Assembly: GCF_002159625.1 (NCBI RefSeq)
Contig: NZ_NFIZ01000007.1
Coordinates: 1 to 64,000 of the forward strand
Reading direction: 5' to 3'
Origin: Olsenella sp. An285
GTDB lineage: Bacteria > Actinomycetota > Coriobacteriia > Coriobacteriales > Atopobiaceae
DNA length: 64,000 nucleotides
The notes below the pieces were generated by a model. That model did no database searches and was not told where the DNA came from. It saw only the letters and a list, made by a program, of their open reading frames with translations. Each line of letters starts with the position of its first letter. Position 1 is the stretch's first letter. Positions 8,141-19,944 of this stretch are shown here, in pieces. Made by a program: the position numbers and the translations under genes.

Positions 8141-9733
8141 CTACTTGACGCGCGCTAGGCTGCCGTCACGGACCTCGTAGATTGCGTCCGCCGCGGCGTC
8201 GAGGTCGTCCGAGTGCATGATGGCCACGACGGTGCGTCGACCGCGCAGGTCCGCAAGGTACGTGCAGAGCCTTGCTGACGTTGCCGCGTCGAGGTTGGCG
8301 AGCGGCTCGTCCAGCAGCACGATCGGCTCCGGGCGCGACAGCGCGCGCAGCAGCCCCAGCTTCTGGCGCTCGCCGAGCGAGAGGTTGAGCGGCTGGTCCG
8401 TGATGGTGCGCTCCGGAAGGTCCCCCAGGTCGAGCACCTCCGCGACCTTCGGGTCCGCAGCGCCACCAAGGAGGTTGTACGGAAGGTCCCCCGCAAACAC
8501 GGGAACGGGATAAGTGAGGTAGGCAGCATCAAGGAGCTCGGGCGCGAGCGCCGCCTCGCCGTCGAGGTCGGTCGGGTCGGAGAGCCCGCGCAGGAAGTCC
8601 AGCAGACGGGACTTGCCCGATCCGTTGGCACCCCTCACCACCACGAGCTCGCCGGGATGCACCTCGAACTCACCCGCAAAGAGGCGCTTTCCCCCCGCAC
8701 CGCGCTCGGGCGTCGCCCAGAGCGTGCCGTCGACGCGCGCCACGGGCGTGCCGCCCTGGTTCGCCGCAAGCGTCTCGAAGCCGGAGGGCTCCGCCGCTGC
8801 TGCGGCCACCTCGCGCAGGCGCTCGACGTGCGGCAGGTTGCCGCGCACCTGCGCCACGCGCTGCGCGATGGCAGTGAGCGGCGCTTGCACGAGCTGCGCG
8901 AGCGAGTACGCCACGAGCACCTGGCCCACGCCCGCCCCGACCGTCAGGCAGCGCCACGCTGCGACCCCCATCATCGCCGCCGCGAGCACGCAGGAGAGCA
9001 GCGCGGGAAGGCTGGAGATGAGCAGCTCGAGGAAGCGATAACGCATCACCGTTCGCAGGAACGCCTCGGAGCGCCCGCGATAACGCGCCGAGAAATACCC
9101 CTCGGCGCCGTCCGCGTTGACGGAGCGCTTGTTCTCGACGATGCGCTTGGACTCGCCGAGCCAGGCGTCCTGCACGGGAAGGACGTCGCGCTGGAGCTCG
9201 GCAAGCGCCCGCGACGGGAGCCGCAGCGCGAGCCAGAAGACGGGGGCGTAGATGACTACCAGCACAGACATCAGCGGATCGATCAGCGCCGCAATGGCAA
9301 CGATGCCCAGAAGCGACAGCACCGCGCCCGGGATGCGCACGTTCGCGCAGGCAGAGATCGTGCCATAGATGTCGGTCGAATTCATGAGAACGTTCACGAA
9401 GTGGCCTTTCTCGTGCCGCGCGAAGGCGCGCTGCGGAGCGGCGAGGATGTCCTTGGCACATGTCTCGGCACCGTCAAGGAAGCAGCGCACCTCCAGACAC
9501 GCGGGCATCCACTCACCGAGGAGAACCGCAGCGGCAGCGGACGCCAGCGCAAGGATGAGGGCGACGGCGAGTGGAGCCCCGAGGTACGACACCCCGCTCG
9601 AAAGCTGGTCGACGACGCGACCCACGACGATGCTCGTTGCCGCAGCGAGCATCGTGGACGCCGCGGCACCTATGGCCTTTGCGACATTGCTAACGCTCGC
9701 GTCAACGAGCGGATATTCACTCTTCTTGATCAT
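8141..9733 (-). CDS. ABC half-exporter, fused membrane and ATPase domains (partner 1)
   Basis: 530 residues: an N-terminal membrane domain of about 320 residues with several hydrophobic helices (for example LAVALILALASAAAAVLLG, LSLLGIVAIAALIDPLMSVL, ALLSCVLAAAMMG) and a C-terminal nucleotide-binding domain. The latter has Walker A GANGSGKS, signature LSLGERQK, Walker B IVLLDEP and H-loop MHSDD, all intact. It probably pairs with the product of the gene at 9799-11406; the two ATPase domains are almost the same sequence while the membrane halves differ. Substrate unknown: peptide, bacteriocin or drug export are all possible. The ribosome-binding site is weak, suggesting coupling to the upstream gene. 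Confidence 0.9.
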   Translation of the reverse strand: MIKKSEYPLVDASVSNVAKAIGAAASTMLAAATSIVVGRVVDQLSSGVSYLGAPLAVALILALASAAAAVLLGEWMPACLEVRCFLDGAETCAKDILAAPQRAFARHEKGHFVNVLMNSTDIYGTISACANVRIPGAVLSLLGIVAIAALIDPLMSVLVVIYAPVFWLALRLPSRALAELQRDVLPVQDAWLGESKRIVENKRSVNADGAEGYFSARYRGRSEAFLRTVMRYRFLELLISSLPALLSCVLAAAMMGVAAWRCLTVGAGVGQVLVAYSLAQLVQAPLTAIAQRVAQVRGNLPHVERLREVAAAAAEPSGFETLAANQGGTPVARVDGTLWATPERGAGGKRLFAGEFEVHPGELVVVRGANGSGKSRLLDFLRGLSDPTDLDGEAALAPELLDAAYLTYPVPVFAGDLPYNLLGGAADPKVAEVLDLGDLPERTITDQPLNLSLGERQKLGLLRALSRPEPIVLLDEPLANLDAATSARLCTYLADLRGRRTVVAIMHSDDLDAAADAIYEVRDGSLARVK

Positions 9734-9773
9734 GGTTTCACCAATCCGGCGCGCTCGCGCCCTAGGGATGAAT

Positions 9774-9804
9774 CTGTAAATTGGGGACTGTCCCCAATTT
9801 ACAG
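9774..9804. repeat. 31-bp perfect palindrome overlapping a stop codon
   Basis: CTGTAAATTGGGGAC on one side and its exact complement on the other around a single central base. The minus-strand TAA stop of the upstream ABC gene (9799-9801) lies inside the palindrome, so the repeat supplies that stop. It sits between two co-directional ABC genes and could shape their relative expression. Confidence 0.8.
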
Positions 9805-11406
9805 ACGCGTTAGGCGGCCGTTGCGAATCGCGTAGATACGGTCCGCCGCGGCGTCGAGGTCGTCCGAGTGCATGATGGCCACGACGGTGCGACGACCGCG
9901 CAGGCCGACAAGGTAGGCACAGATCCTCGCTGACGTCGCCACGTCGAGGTTGGCAAGCGGCTCGTCCAGCAGCACGATCGGCTCCGGGCGCGACAGCGCG
10001 CGCAGCAGCCCCAGCTTCTGGCGCTCGCCGAGCGAGAGGTTGAGCGGCTGGTCGGTGATGGCGCGCTCCGGAAGGTCCCCCAGGTCGAGCAGGCGCGCGA
10101 CCTCTGGGTCCGCCGCGGCGCCAAGGAGGTTGTCCTCGAGCGTGCCGGGCACCACGGGCACCGGATACGTGAGGTAGGCCGCGTGGAGGGCATCGCTCGA
10201 GAGCGCCGCCGCCCCGTCGAGGTCCGCGGGGTCGGACAGCCCGCGGACGAGGTCGAGCAGACGGGACTTCCCCGATCCGTTGGCACCCCTCACCACCACG
10301 AGCTCGCCGGGACGCACCTCGAACTCACCCGTCCAGAGCCGCTTGCCCTCCTCGCCACGCTCCGGCGTGGCCCAGAGCGTGCCATCCACGCGCGCCACCA
10401 GGTCCTTCTCGTCCGCTGCGAGCGCCTCGAACCCGGAAGGCTCCTCGGCCTCTCCGGCGTGGTCGCGCAGCAGCACGAGATTTGGCCGGCAGGAAACGTA
10501 GAAGCTCACAAGCGAGCAGATGTCCGCCATGGGCGACTGCAGCAGCGAGAAGAGCTGCCACGCCGCAACGACGGACCCGAGCGTCATGCTGCCCGCCACC
10601 ATGAGCGCCACGCACGCGGCAAGCGCCGCAACCTGGAGCGCAGGAGAGACGGCTGCGGGAAGCGTCGCCTGCGTCGCGTCGGCGAGGCGGTGCCGACGGA
10701 GAAAGGCGCGGAACGCGTTCGTGCGCTCCTCAAATCGCCGCAGGTAGAACCCTTCCGCTCCCCCAGCGATGGCGACGCGCTTCTCCTCAACGAGCCGACG
10801 GACCTCCTCCTGCCACGCCTCGCGCGCGGGCATCATCTTCATGAGCAGGCGCCCGGCGGAGTGCATGGGGACCCAGTTGACCGCAAAGTACACGATCAGC
10901 CCGCAGAGAAAGACCGGGACAAGAAGGACGTCAATCGCCGCGGCGCAACCCAGCAGCGCCACGACCGCAATCGAGCACCCCACGACGTTCACGTTCAGGT
11001 AGACCGACATCGAGCCGTAGCCAAACGCCGCGCTGTTCACCACGTTGAGGTAGTGTCCGGCGTCATGGCGCTCGAAGGAGCGCTGCGGCATGGCCAGCAG
11101 CTGGTCTATAGCCATGTCGGAGGCATCCACCTCGGCGCGGAGGTTGGCCCTGAGCGGGAGCCAGTCGTCGAGGGCGAACTTCGCGAGCGCAGCCGCGAGC
11201 GACACGCCGAGAAACGCCGCCAGCCGCGCCGCCATCTCACCGGGCGCGAGCCCGCCCGAAGCCAATCCGTCCACGATAGTGCCCATCAGGTACGCCGCAC
11301 CTGCCGAGAGCACGGTCCCCGATGCCACGTCGAGCGCCAGCACGAGATTGCGTGCGCTCGGCCTGAAGAGCGAGTAGGCCTTCCTGGCAGAGGTCCTTCT
11401 CTTCAT
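9799..11406 (-). CDS. ABC half-exporter, fused membrane and ATPase domains (partner 2)
   Basis: 535 residues, same architecture as the neighbour at 8141-9733. Hydrophobic segments include LAAFLGVSLAAALAKFAL, CSIAVVALLGCAAAIDVLLVPVF and VAALAACVALMVAG. The ATPase domain has GANGSGKS, LSLGERQKLGLL, IVLLDEPLANLD and MHSDDLDAAAD. The two genes share DNA stretches that are identical for about 100 nt in this domain. Start chosen at the ATG 11404-11406 because GGAGAA precedes it; the longer start at 11436 lacks one. First gene of the two-gene unit; the pair most likely works as a heterodimer in the membrane. Confidence 0.9.
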   Translation of the reverse strand: MKRRTSARKAYSLFRPSARNLVLALDVASGTVLSAGAAYLMGTIVDGLASGGLAPGEMAARLAAFLGVSLAAALAKFALDDWLPLRANLRAEVDASDMAIDQLLAMPQRSFERHDAGHYLNVVNSAAFGYGSMSVYLNVNVVGCSIAVVALLGCAAAIDVLLVPVFLCGLIVYFAVNWVPMHSAGRLLMKMMPAREAWQEEVRRLVEEKRVAIAGGAEGFYLRRFEERTNAFRAFLRRHRLADATQATLPAAVSPALQVAALAACVALMVAGSMTLGSVVAAWQLFSLLQSPMADICSLVSFYVSCRPNLVLLRDHAGEAEEPSGFEALAADEKDLVARVDGTLWATPERGEEGKRLWTGEFEVRPGELVVVRGANGSGKSRLLDLVRGLSDPADLDGAAALSSDALHAAYLTYPVPVVPGTLEDNLLGAAADPEVARLLDLGDLPERAITDQPLNLSLGERQKLGLLRALSRPEPIVLLDEPLANLDVATSARICAYLVGLRGRRTVVAIMHSDDLDAAADRIYAIRNGRLTRL

Positions 11407-11503
11407 GTTCTTCTCCTTCCACGATGCTGAGACCATCGTAGGGACGAGAAGAACGTCGCAGCTCAGGGTATCGTCGCGTCCGAAGCCGCGTCACGTGACA
11501 TCC

Positions 11504-11542
11504 GAAAATCCGGCGCACCCCCTGAGCGAGAGTGCGCCGGAT
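11504..11542 (-). terminator. intrinsic terminator of the glycosyltransferase gene
   Basis: Perfect 11-bp stem ATCCGGCGCAC / GTGCGCCGGAT with a 13-nt loop; the minus strand continues GATTTTCGG, giving a short U-tract. It lies 56 nt past the stop at 11598. Confidence 0.75.
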
Positions 11543-11550
11543 CTTCTGCC

Positions 11551-11570
11551 TGCACAAAACGGGACGTGCC
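11551..11570. repeat. TGCACAAAACGGGACGTGCC repeat copy
   Basis: This 20-mer is closely related to the two units at 30012-30081 (TTGCACAAAAGGGGACGTGC and TTGCACAAAACGGGCACGTC). It lies 28 nt past the stop of the glycosyltransferase gene, again at a 3' gene end. Confidence 0.6.
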
Positions 11571-11597
11571 TGAAATAGGCATTCGGGTGCGCGAGGG

Positions 11598-12896
11598 CTA
11601 CGCGCCGCCGACGACGTCGTCGACGTTGACGACGATGTCATGCTTGGTCGGGACCCACTCGACCTTCTTGAAGAGGGCGACGACCGTGATGGGGATATAG
11701 GTCATCATGAAGAGCGGGAACGTGAAGAGGTTGGTGAAGACGCGCCACTTCTTCTTGGCGTGGATGTGGCTGCGCTCCGAGATGGTGGTGATGACCGCCA
11801 GGATGAAGAAGACGATGTACATCGAGGCAAAGGTCATGATGAGCGAACCCACGCACATGTCGAGCTCGCCCTGGGTGGCGATGAAGCCGTGGGAGAGCGA
11901 CCCCACGATGAGGTAGGTGGCGTTCACGAAGAAGGAGAGCAGGGTCAAGATCATGCCGGGCGCGACGGTCATGAGCATGTCGTAGCTCGCAAAGCGACCC
12001 TTGGAAATGCCCTTCACAAGGTCGCGTCCATAGCTGAAGAACACCTGGTAGAAGCCCTTGGTCCAGCGCATGCGCTGCGTCCAGGACGCCTTGAGCGTCA
12101 CGGGCTGCTCGTCAAAGAACTCGGCGGGCGCGTAGCCGATCTGCACGTTGTTGGCGCAGCAGAACGTGGAGAACTGGATGTCCTCGGTCAGGGTGTGGAA
12201 GTCCCAGCCGTGCATTCCGCGCACGATGCGCTCGGAGACCATCCAGCCGGAACCGGAGATCGCGCAGCTCGTGCCCACCATCATGCGAGCGTTGTTGAGG
12301 AACTTCGCCTCGCGCATGAACCAGAGGGCGTAGGCGGCGCTGATCCAGCTGGAGTCGAAGTTCTTGGAGTTGCGGTAGCCGGTGCAGACGAGGTATCCCG
12401 CGTCGAAGGCCTGGTTCATGACCTTGATGTAGTCGCGCGAGACGAGGTTGTCCGCGTCAAAGACGACGAACGCCTCGTACTTGTCGCCGTACTCGTTGAG
12501 GATGCGGTCGAAGCCGTAGTCGAGCGCCCAGCTCTTGCCGCGGCGCGCGAGGTCGTTTCTGTCCCAGACGATGGCGCCGGCCTCCTCGGCCACGGCGTGC
12601 GTGTTGTCCGTGCAGGCGTCACAGACCACGAAGACGTCCATGAGCTCGCGCGGGTAGTCCTGGTTGAGGATGGAGCGCACGAGCTCGCCGATGACGAGCT
12701 CCTCGTTGTGCGCGGAGATGAAGAAGGCGTAGCGGTGCTGCTTCTTTGCCTCCGGCAGGCGAACGGTGCCCTTGAGCATCACGCGGAGGATGTACACGAT
12801 CTGATAGAAGTACGCGAGCGTGAAGAAGAGCCAGATGATCAGGTTGAAGATGACGATCGGCGTGAGGCCGAGCCTGTTGAACTCCATCGTGCCCAC
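11598..12896 (-). CDS. membrane-bound processive family 2 glycosyltransferase
   Basis: 432 residues. An N-terminal membrane helix (about 11-38) is followed by a GT2 catalytic domain: FFISAHNEELVIGELVRSIL, the acceptor-side VVCDACTDNT and VVFDADNLVSRDY (D-x-D), then the processive Q-x-x-R-W type motif QRMRWTKG. C-terminal membrane helices span about 310-400. This pattern is typical of hyaluronan/chitin/poly-GlcNAc synthase-like enzymes that polymerise and extrude a glycan. Product unknown. The start is a GTG at 12896 or the ATG three codons on. It begins 13 nt after the pseudouridine synthase gene and is probably co-transcribed with ileS-lspA; a terminator follows. Confidence 0.88.
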   Translation of the reverse strand: MGTMEFNRLGLTPIVIFNLIIWLFFTLAYFYQIVYILRVMLKGTVRLPEAKKQHRYAFFISAHNEELVIGELVRSILNQDYPRELMDVFVVCDACTDNTHAVAEEAGAIVWDRNDLARRGKSWALDYGFDRILNEYGDKYEAFVVFDADNLVSRDYIKVMNQAFDAGYLVCTGYRNSKNFDSSWISAAYALWFMREAKFLNNARMMVGTSCAISGSGWMVSERIVRGMHGWDFHTLTEDIQFSTFCCANNVQIGYAPAEFFDEQPVTLKASWTQRMRWTKGFYQVFFSYGRDLVKGISKGRFASYDMLMTVAPGMILTLLSFFVNATYLIVGSLSHGFIATQGELDMCVGSLIMTFASMYIVFFILAVITTISERSHIHAKKKWRVFTNLFTFPLFMMTYIPITVVALFKKVEWVPTKHDIVVNVDDVVGGA

Positions 12897-12909
12897 AATC
12901 CCTCGGGTC

Positions 12910-13932
12910 CTACTCCGTGACGCCGAGCGCGGGACAGATCTCCTCCCCCGCCGCGGTGCGTCCCATGGAGCGATCTTTCAGTGCCTCCAGTATAGCGAGA
13001 AGGTCGTCCGGCAGGCGGTCGGCGACCTCGATGGCCTCACCCGTCACGGGATGGTCAAAGCGCACGTGCCACGAGTGCAGGAACTGGCGCCTGAGCCCAA
13101 GGTTCAGCCGGTCGTCGCCGCGCCCGTAGAGGGGGTCGCCCACCAGGGCGTGCCCGATGTGGCGCATGTGCACGCGAATCTGGTGCGTGCGCCCGGTGTA
13201 GAGGTGGCACTCCATGAGGGTGTAGCCCTCGTCTCGCCGGCCGGCCTCGTAGCGCTCCAGCACGCGGAAGGTGGTGATGGCCTCGCGGGCGCCGGGCGCG
13301 TCGGAGACCGCCATGCGAATCCGGTCGCGCGTGGAGCGCGCGATGCCGGTCTCGATGGTTCCCTCGTCGTGCGCCACGTAGCCGTGGACCAGCGTGACGT
13401 AGCGCCGGTCGAGCACGCGCAGGCGAATGAGGTCCTGGAGCGCCTTCTGCGTGTCGTCGTCCTTTGCGGCGAGCATGAGCCCCGTGGTGTCCATGTCCAG
13501 GCGGTGCACGATCCCGGGACGCTCCTCGCCCTGGAGCATGCCCAGGTGGTCGTAGCCGCAGTGCGCCACGAGGGCGTTGGCCAGCGTGTCGTCCACGTGG
13601 CCGGGACTCGGGTGGCAGACGAGGCCCGCCTGCTTTGAGAGGACGATGAGGTACTCGTCCTCGAACCGGATGTCGAGCGGGATGTAGGGGTTGGGCGCGA
13701 GCGGCCCGCCCGCGGGCTCGGGCTCGTCCATGGTAGCGCGGACGCGGTCGCCGAGAAGGACCTTCTCGGACTTGCTCGTGGCAGGCGTCTCGTTGATGGT
13801 GACGCCGCCCTCCTCCACCAGGCGCGCGCAGGCCGAGCGACTGGGCATGCCCTCGCCGTTGCCAAGAAACGCGTCCAGCCGCATGCCGTCCGACTCCGGC
13901 CCCACGAGCAGGTTGACGATGCGCTGAGGCAT
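12910..13932 (-). CDS. rluD: RluA-family 23S rRNA pseudouridine synthase
   Basis: Isomerises uridine to pseudouridine in rRNA. 340 residues with an N-terminal S4 RNA-binding domain (MRLDAFLGNGEGMPSRSACARLVEEGGV) and a catalytic domain with the family motif GIVHRLDMDTTGLML; Asp in HRLD is the catalytic residue. The usual Ser-Gly after it is Thr-Gly here. Later motifs TGRTHQIRVHM and GDPLYG are present. The symbol is assigned by family likeness and could equally be another RluA paralogue (YlyB type), which is also the usual neighbour of lspA. ATG overlaps the lspA stop region, with GGGGGAG as ribosome-binding site. Confidence 0.9.
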   Translation of the reverse strand: MPQRIVNLLVGPESDGMRLDAFLGNGEGMPSRSACARLVEEGGVTINETPATSKSEKVLLGDRVRATMDEPEPAGGPLAPNPYIPLDIRFEDEYLIVLSKQAGLVCHPSPGHVDDTLANALVAHCGYDHLGMLQGEERPGIVHRLDMDTTGLMLAAKDDDTQKALQDLIRLRVLDRRYVTLVHGYVAHDEGTIETGIARSTRDRIRMAVSDAPGAREAITTFRVLERYEAGRRDEGYTLMECHLYTGRTHQIRVHMRHIGHALVGDPLYGRGDDRLNLGLRRQFLHSWHVRFDHPVTGEAIEVADRLPDDLLAILEALKDRSMGRTAAGEEICPALGVTE

Positions 13933-13935
13933 GGG

Positions 13936-14445
13936 TCACTCCCCCGCCTCGGCGCGCTCGCGGGCGCTGTCCCAGCGCCAGAAGAGCGCGAGCGCAACCA
14001 GGACGCCGCAGGTCACGAAGATGTCCGCCACGTTGAAGATGGCAAAGTCCATGAACGTGGTCTTGAAGAAGTCAGTGACGGCGCCCAGGGCCACGCGGTC
14101 GATCGCGTTGCCGATGCCCCCGCCCGCCACCGAGGCGAGCACGAGCGCAAGCGGCAGCGGAACGTCCGTGCGGCGCCACGCGACCCACAGGCCGAGGCAC
14201 GTGATCGCAGCCGCCACGAGCACAAAGAGGGGACCCGCCCCCTCCCCCAGGGAGAAGGCGGCCCCAGTGTTGTACACGAGGCTGAGGTCCATCACGCCCG
14301 GGATCAGCGTGACGGGCTCACCGGGCACGAGAGCGGCGCGCGCAGCCGCCTTGCTCGCCTGGTCGAGGGCAACGACAGCCCCCGCCACCAGGCAGAACAG
14401 GGCGAGCCTGCGCGCGCCGGACGCAGAGTCGCGAGAGGCCGACAA
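13936..14445 (-). CDS. lspA: lipoprotein signal peptidase (signal peptidase II)
   Basis: Cleaves prolipoproteins before the lipidated Cys in the cytoplasmic membrane. 169 residues with four predicted membrane helices and the conserved VYNTGAAFS and GGGIGNAIDRV...VTDFF blocks that carry the two catalytic Asp residues. Start is a TTG at 14443-14445, only 3 nt after the ileS stop, with GGGGGAG placed inside the ileS end; translation is probably coupled. Its substrates in this window include the peptide-binding lipoprotein at 48679-50304. Confidence 0.95.
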   Translation of the reverse strand: MSASRDSASGARRLALFCLVAGAVVALDQASKAAARAALVPGEPVTLIPGVMDLSLVYNTGAAFSLGEGAGPLFVLVAAAITCLGLWVAWRRTDVPLPLALVLASVAGGGIGNAIDRVALGAVTDFFKTTFMDFAIFNVADIFVTCGVLVALALFWRWDSARERAEAGE

Positions 14446-14448
14446 GAG

Positions 14449-17280
<2,832 letters not shown>

Positions 17281-17294
17281 GCTCTCCTCCTCAC

Positions 17295-17321
17295 TTGACA
17301 AGGGGACAGTCCCTTTGTCAA
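17295..17321. repeat. palindromic TTGACAAGGGG...CCCTTTGTCAA repeat
   Basis: 27-bp near-perfect palindrome between the T-box terminator and the ileS ribosome-binding site. Same family as copies at 41376-41400, 33213-33249 and 56962-56990. In the ileS frame it would read VDKGTVPLS if an upstream start were used, so annotation pipelines may wrongly include it. Confidence 0.8.
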
Positions 17322-17335
17322 CCTCCTCGGACACG

Positions 17336-17580
17336 AAAAAACGCGCCCGTCCCTCCTGCTGGGACGAAGCGCGCCACGCGACTTCGCTTGTGAACCACCC
17401 AGCGAGCGGATATCCGCCTTACTCGGCTGGCCTGTCTCGGCGGCCACTCCGGCGACGCCTACTCGCTCGCGCTTTCGGGCCGCGGCTCGGGGGTGATCTT
17501 CGCCGGGACGCGACCGCGGGCTCCCACCGTCCCCGCTCTCTCTTGGCCGCGCGCCCCCGGGTACTCTCCCCGTCAACGCC
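17336..17580 (-). promoter_or_regulatory. T-box riboswitch (Ile) of the ileS operon
   Basis: Leader RNA that reads the charging state of tRNA-Ile. Minus strand begins near 17572 with GGGGAGAGTACCC, then AGAGAGCGGGGACGGTGGGA, resembling the Stem I AG-bulge and distal-loop region. A specifier loop GAAG-ATC-ACCCC has AUC (Ile) at 17495-17497. The T-box core TGGGTGGTTC is at 17392-17401. A terminator hairpin (CGTCCC/GGGACG plus GCGCG/CGCGC pairs, 17342-17373) is followed by TTTTTT (17336-17341). Uncharged tRNA-Ile should block the terminator and allow ileS transcription. The layout is that of a transcriptional T-box. Confidence 0.85.
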
Positions 17581-17590
17581 TCAGGTAGGC

Positions 17591-17599
17591 ATAGTAGCA
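17591..17599 (-). promoter_or_regulatory. extended -10 promoter of ileS
   Basis: Minus strand TGC-TACTAT, placed so that transcription would start just before the T-box Stem I. Confidence 0.6.
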
Positions 17600-17729
17600 C
17601 GCCGAGGGCGCCGGATGGGCGCCGAAGTAGGGGTTTCTTGCGGTTACCGTCCCGTTCGGGTGAAACTTGGCGGATGATGTGGGTATCAGAAAAGCCATAC
17701 GTCACCGAGCACGAAGGGCAATACACACG

Positions 17730-19631
17730 ATGGACATGAACGAGAACAAGCGTCGGCGCTCGATGCTGCTCTACATCCTCATCGCGCTCATCGCCTACCT
17801 CGCGATCAGCCAGGCGCTGGGCACGAGCCTCACGGCACGCACCGTGCAGGAGGTGAGCTACACAGAGTTCCTCAACATGGTCGACTCCAACCAGGTGGAG
17901 AAGGTCGACCTCAACACCGGGGACAACACCCTCACCTTCACCACCGGCGAGGGCGAGAGCGAGAAGATCTACGAGACCACCATGTGGCCCAACGACGACA
18001 CGCTCATCACCCGGCTCGACGAGCACGGCGTGGACGCAGACGCCAACATCCCCGACACCTCGAGCAGCCTGTGGCTCTACATGCTCATCTCCTACGGCCT
18101 GCCGATCCTCATCTTCCTGGGCATCGGCTGGTGGCTCAACCGCCGCATGAAGAAGGCCATGGGCGACGACGGCCCCTCGATGAACTTCGGCGGGGGCGGC
18201 TTTGGCATGGGCGGCGGTCTGGGCAAGTCCAACGCCAAGGAGATCAAGGGCGAGGACACGGGCGTCACCTTCAGGGACGTCGCCGGTCAGGACGAGGCCA
18301 AGGAGTCGCTCCAGGAGATCGTGAGCTTCCTCAAGAACCCCGAGAAGTACAACGAGATCGGCGCGCGCTGCCCCCGCGGCGCGCTGCTCGTGGGCCCTCC
18401 GGGCACTGGCAAGACGCTGCTGGCCAAGGCCGTCGCCGGCGAGGCGGGCGTCACCTTCTTCCAGATCGCGGGCTCGGCCTTTGTCGAGATGTTCGTCGGA
18501 CGCGGCGCCGCCAAGGTGCGCGACCTCTTCAAGCAGGCCAACGAGAAGGCCCCCTGCATCATCTTCATCGACGAGATTGACGCCGTGGGAAAGCGCCGCG
18601 ACTCCTCCCTCAGCTCCAACGACGAGCGCGAGCAGACCCTGAACCAGCTCCTCTCCGAGATGGACGGCTTCGACAACCACAAGGGCATCGTGGTTCTGGC
18701 GGCCACCAACCGGCCCGAGACCCTCGACCAGGCGCTCCTGCGCCCGGGCCGCTTTGACCGCCGCATCCCGGTAGAGCTGCCGGACCTCGCGGGCCGCGAG
18801 GCCATTCTTCAGATTCACGCCAACGACGTGAAGATGGAGCCCGGCATCGACCTCGGCGTGGTCGCGCGCTCCACGCCCGGCGCCTCCGGCGCGGACCTCG
18901 CCAACATCATCAACGAGGCGGCGCTGCGCGCGGTGCGCCTGGGGCGCAAGCGCGTGACGCAGGAGGACCTGCTCGAGTCCGTGGACGTGGTCATCGCCGG
19001 CGAGAAGAAGAAGTCCACCGTCCTCTCCCAGCACGAGAAGGAGGTCGTCTCCTACCACGAGACCGGCCACGCCATCGTGGCGGCCATGCAGAAGGGCTCC
19101 GCACCCGTCTCCAAGATCACCATCGTGCCGCGCACCTCGGGCGCGCTCGGCTTCACGATGCAGGTCGAGGAGGACGAGCACTTCCTCACCACGCGCCAGG
19201 AGGCAAAGGACAAGATCGCCGTCCTCTGCGGCGGCCGCGCGGCCGAGGAGCTCATCTTCAACGAGATGACAACCGGCGCCTCCAACGACATCGAGAAGGC
19301 CACGCAGCTCGCGCGCGCCATGGTGACGCAGTACGGCATGTCGGACCGCTTTGGCATGGTGCAGCTCGGCCAGCCCGCGAGCCGCTACCTCGGCGGCGGG
19401 CAGCAGCTCACCTGCTCCGAGGGGACCGCCCAGGAGATCGACGCCGAGGTGCAGCGCCTCGTTGAGGAGGGCCACCAGACCGCGCTGCGCACCCTGCGCG
19501 AAAACCGCTTCAAGCTGCACGAGATCGCGCACTATCTCCAGAAGAAGGAGACCATCACGGGTGACGAGTTCATGAACATCCTCACCCGTGACGACGGCTT
19601 CGCCCCCAAGATGCCCACGCCGACGGAGTAG
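17730..19631 (+). CDS. ftsH: ATP-dependent zinc metalloprotease FtsH
   Basis: Membrane AAA+ protease that degrades misassembled membrane proteins and regulators. 633 residues: first membrane helix about 12-35, an extracytoplasmic segment, second helix near 112-132, AAA+ domain with Walker A GPPGTGKT (about 221-228) and Walker B IIFIDEID, second region of homology ATNRPETLD...RPGRFDR, and the zinc site HETGH starting at residue 443. Start taken as the ATG at 17730 with AAGGG upstream; an in-frame ATG at 17667 has no clear ribosome-binding site. Divergent from ileS and followed by a strong terminator. Confidence 0.96.
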   Translation: MDMNENKRRRSMLLYILIALIAYLAISQALGTSLTARTVQEVSYTEFLNMVDSNQVEKVDLNTGDNTLTFTTGEGESEKIYETTMWPNDDTLITRLDEHGVDADANIPDTSSSLWLYMLISYGLPILIFLGIGWWLNRRMKKAMGDDGPSMNFGGGGFGMGGGLGKSNAKEIKGEDTGVTFRDVAGQDEAKESLQEIVSFLKNPEKYNEIGARCPRGALLVGPPGTGKTLLAKAVAGEAGVTFFQIAGSAFVEMFVGRGAAKVRDLFKQANEKAPCIIFIDEIDAVGKRRDSSLSSNDEREQTLNQLLSEMDGFDNHKGIVVLAATNRPETLDQALLRPGRFDRRIPVELPDLAGREAILQIHANDVKMEPGIDLGVVARSTPGASGADLANIINEAALRAVRLGRKRVTQEDLLESVDVVIAGEKKKSTVLSQHEKEVVSYHETGHAIVAAMQKGSAPVSKITIVPRTSGALGFTMQVEEDEHFLTTRQEAKDKIAVLCGGRAAEELIFNEMTTGASNDIEKATQLARAMVTQYGMSDRFGMVQLGQPASRYLGGGQQLTCSEGTAQEIDAEVQRLVEEGHQTALRTLRENRFKLHEIAHYLQKKETITGDEFMNILTRDDGFAPKMPTPTE

Positions 19632-19651
19632 CCTCACAGAGACCCGACGCT

Positions 19652-19711
19652 CGGACGCCCCGCCCTCAGTGCTCACTGCTTCGCAGAAGTCGCACGAGGG
19701 CGGGGCGTCCG
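19652..19711 (+). terminator. long hairpin terminator of ftsH
   Basis: Perfect 16-bp stem CGGACGCCCCGCCCTC (19652-19667) / complement (19696-19711), 28-nt loop, 20 nt after the ftsH stop. No U-run follows. Confidence 0.75.
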
Positions 19712-19775
19712 TCGTGTCGAGACAGCGTCACCCCTCGCGATGGTGGGCGGGGCATCGTCGCACGCTACGGATTTT

Positions 19776-19944
19776 GGGGCTGGGGCACGCCGCTGGAGCA
19801 AGGGGTCGCGTAATTTGGGGCTGGGTCACAACTCTGGCGGCGGTTCTTCTCGCCTAGGCCAACTGTACGTTAATTCATTAACGCTTGGGAAAGGGCCGGT
19901 TGCCAGCCGGGAGGCGTCACGCCCAATGCGCGTGCCCCAGCCCC
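19776..19944. repeat. GGGGCTGGGGCACGC repeats in the ftsH-SpoU intergenic region
   Basis: The 412-bp gap 19632-20043 holds no gene. Beyond the ftsH terminator it has the 15-mer GGGGCTGGGGCACGC (19776-19790), a related copy GGGGCTGGGTCAC (19817-19829), and an exact inverted copy of the 15-mer at 19930-19944. Between them are one TTCTTCTCG word (about 19844) and an AT-richer stretch with TTAATTCATTAA (19869-19880). The long inverted arms could fold as a hairpin at the 3' end of the convergent methyltransferase gene. Confidence 0.55.
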
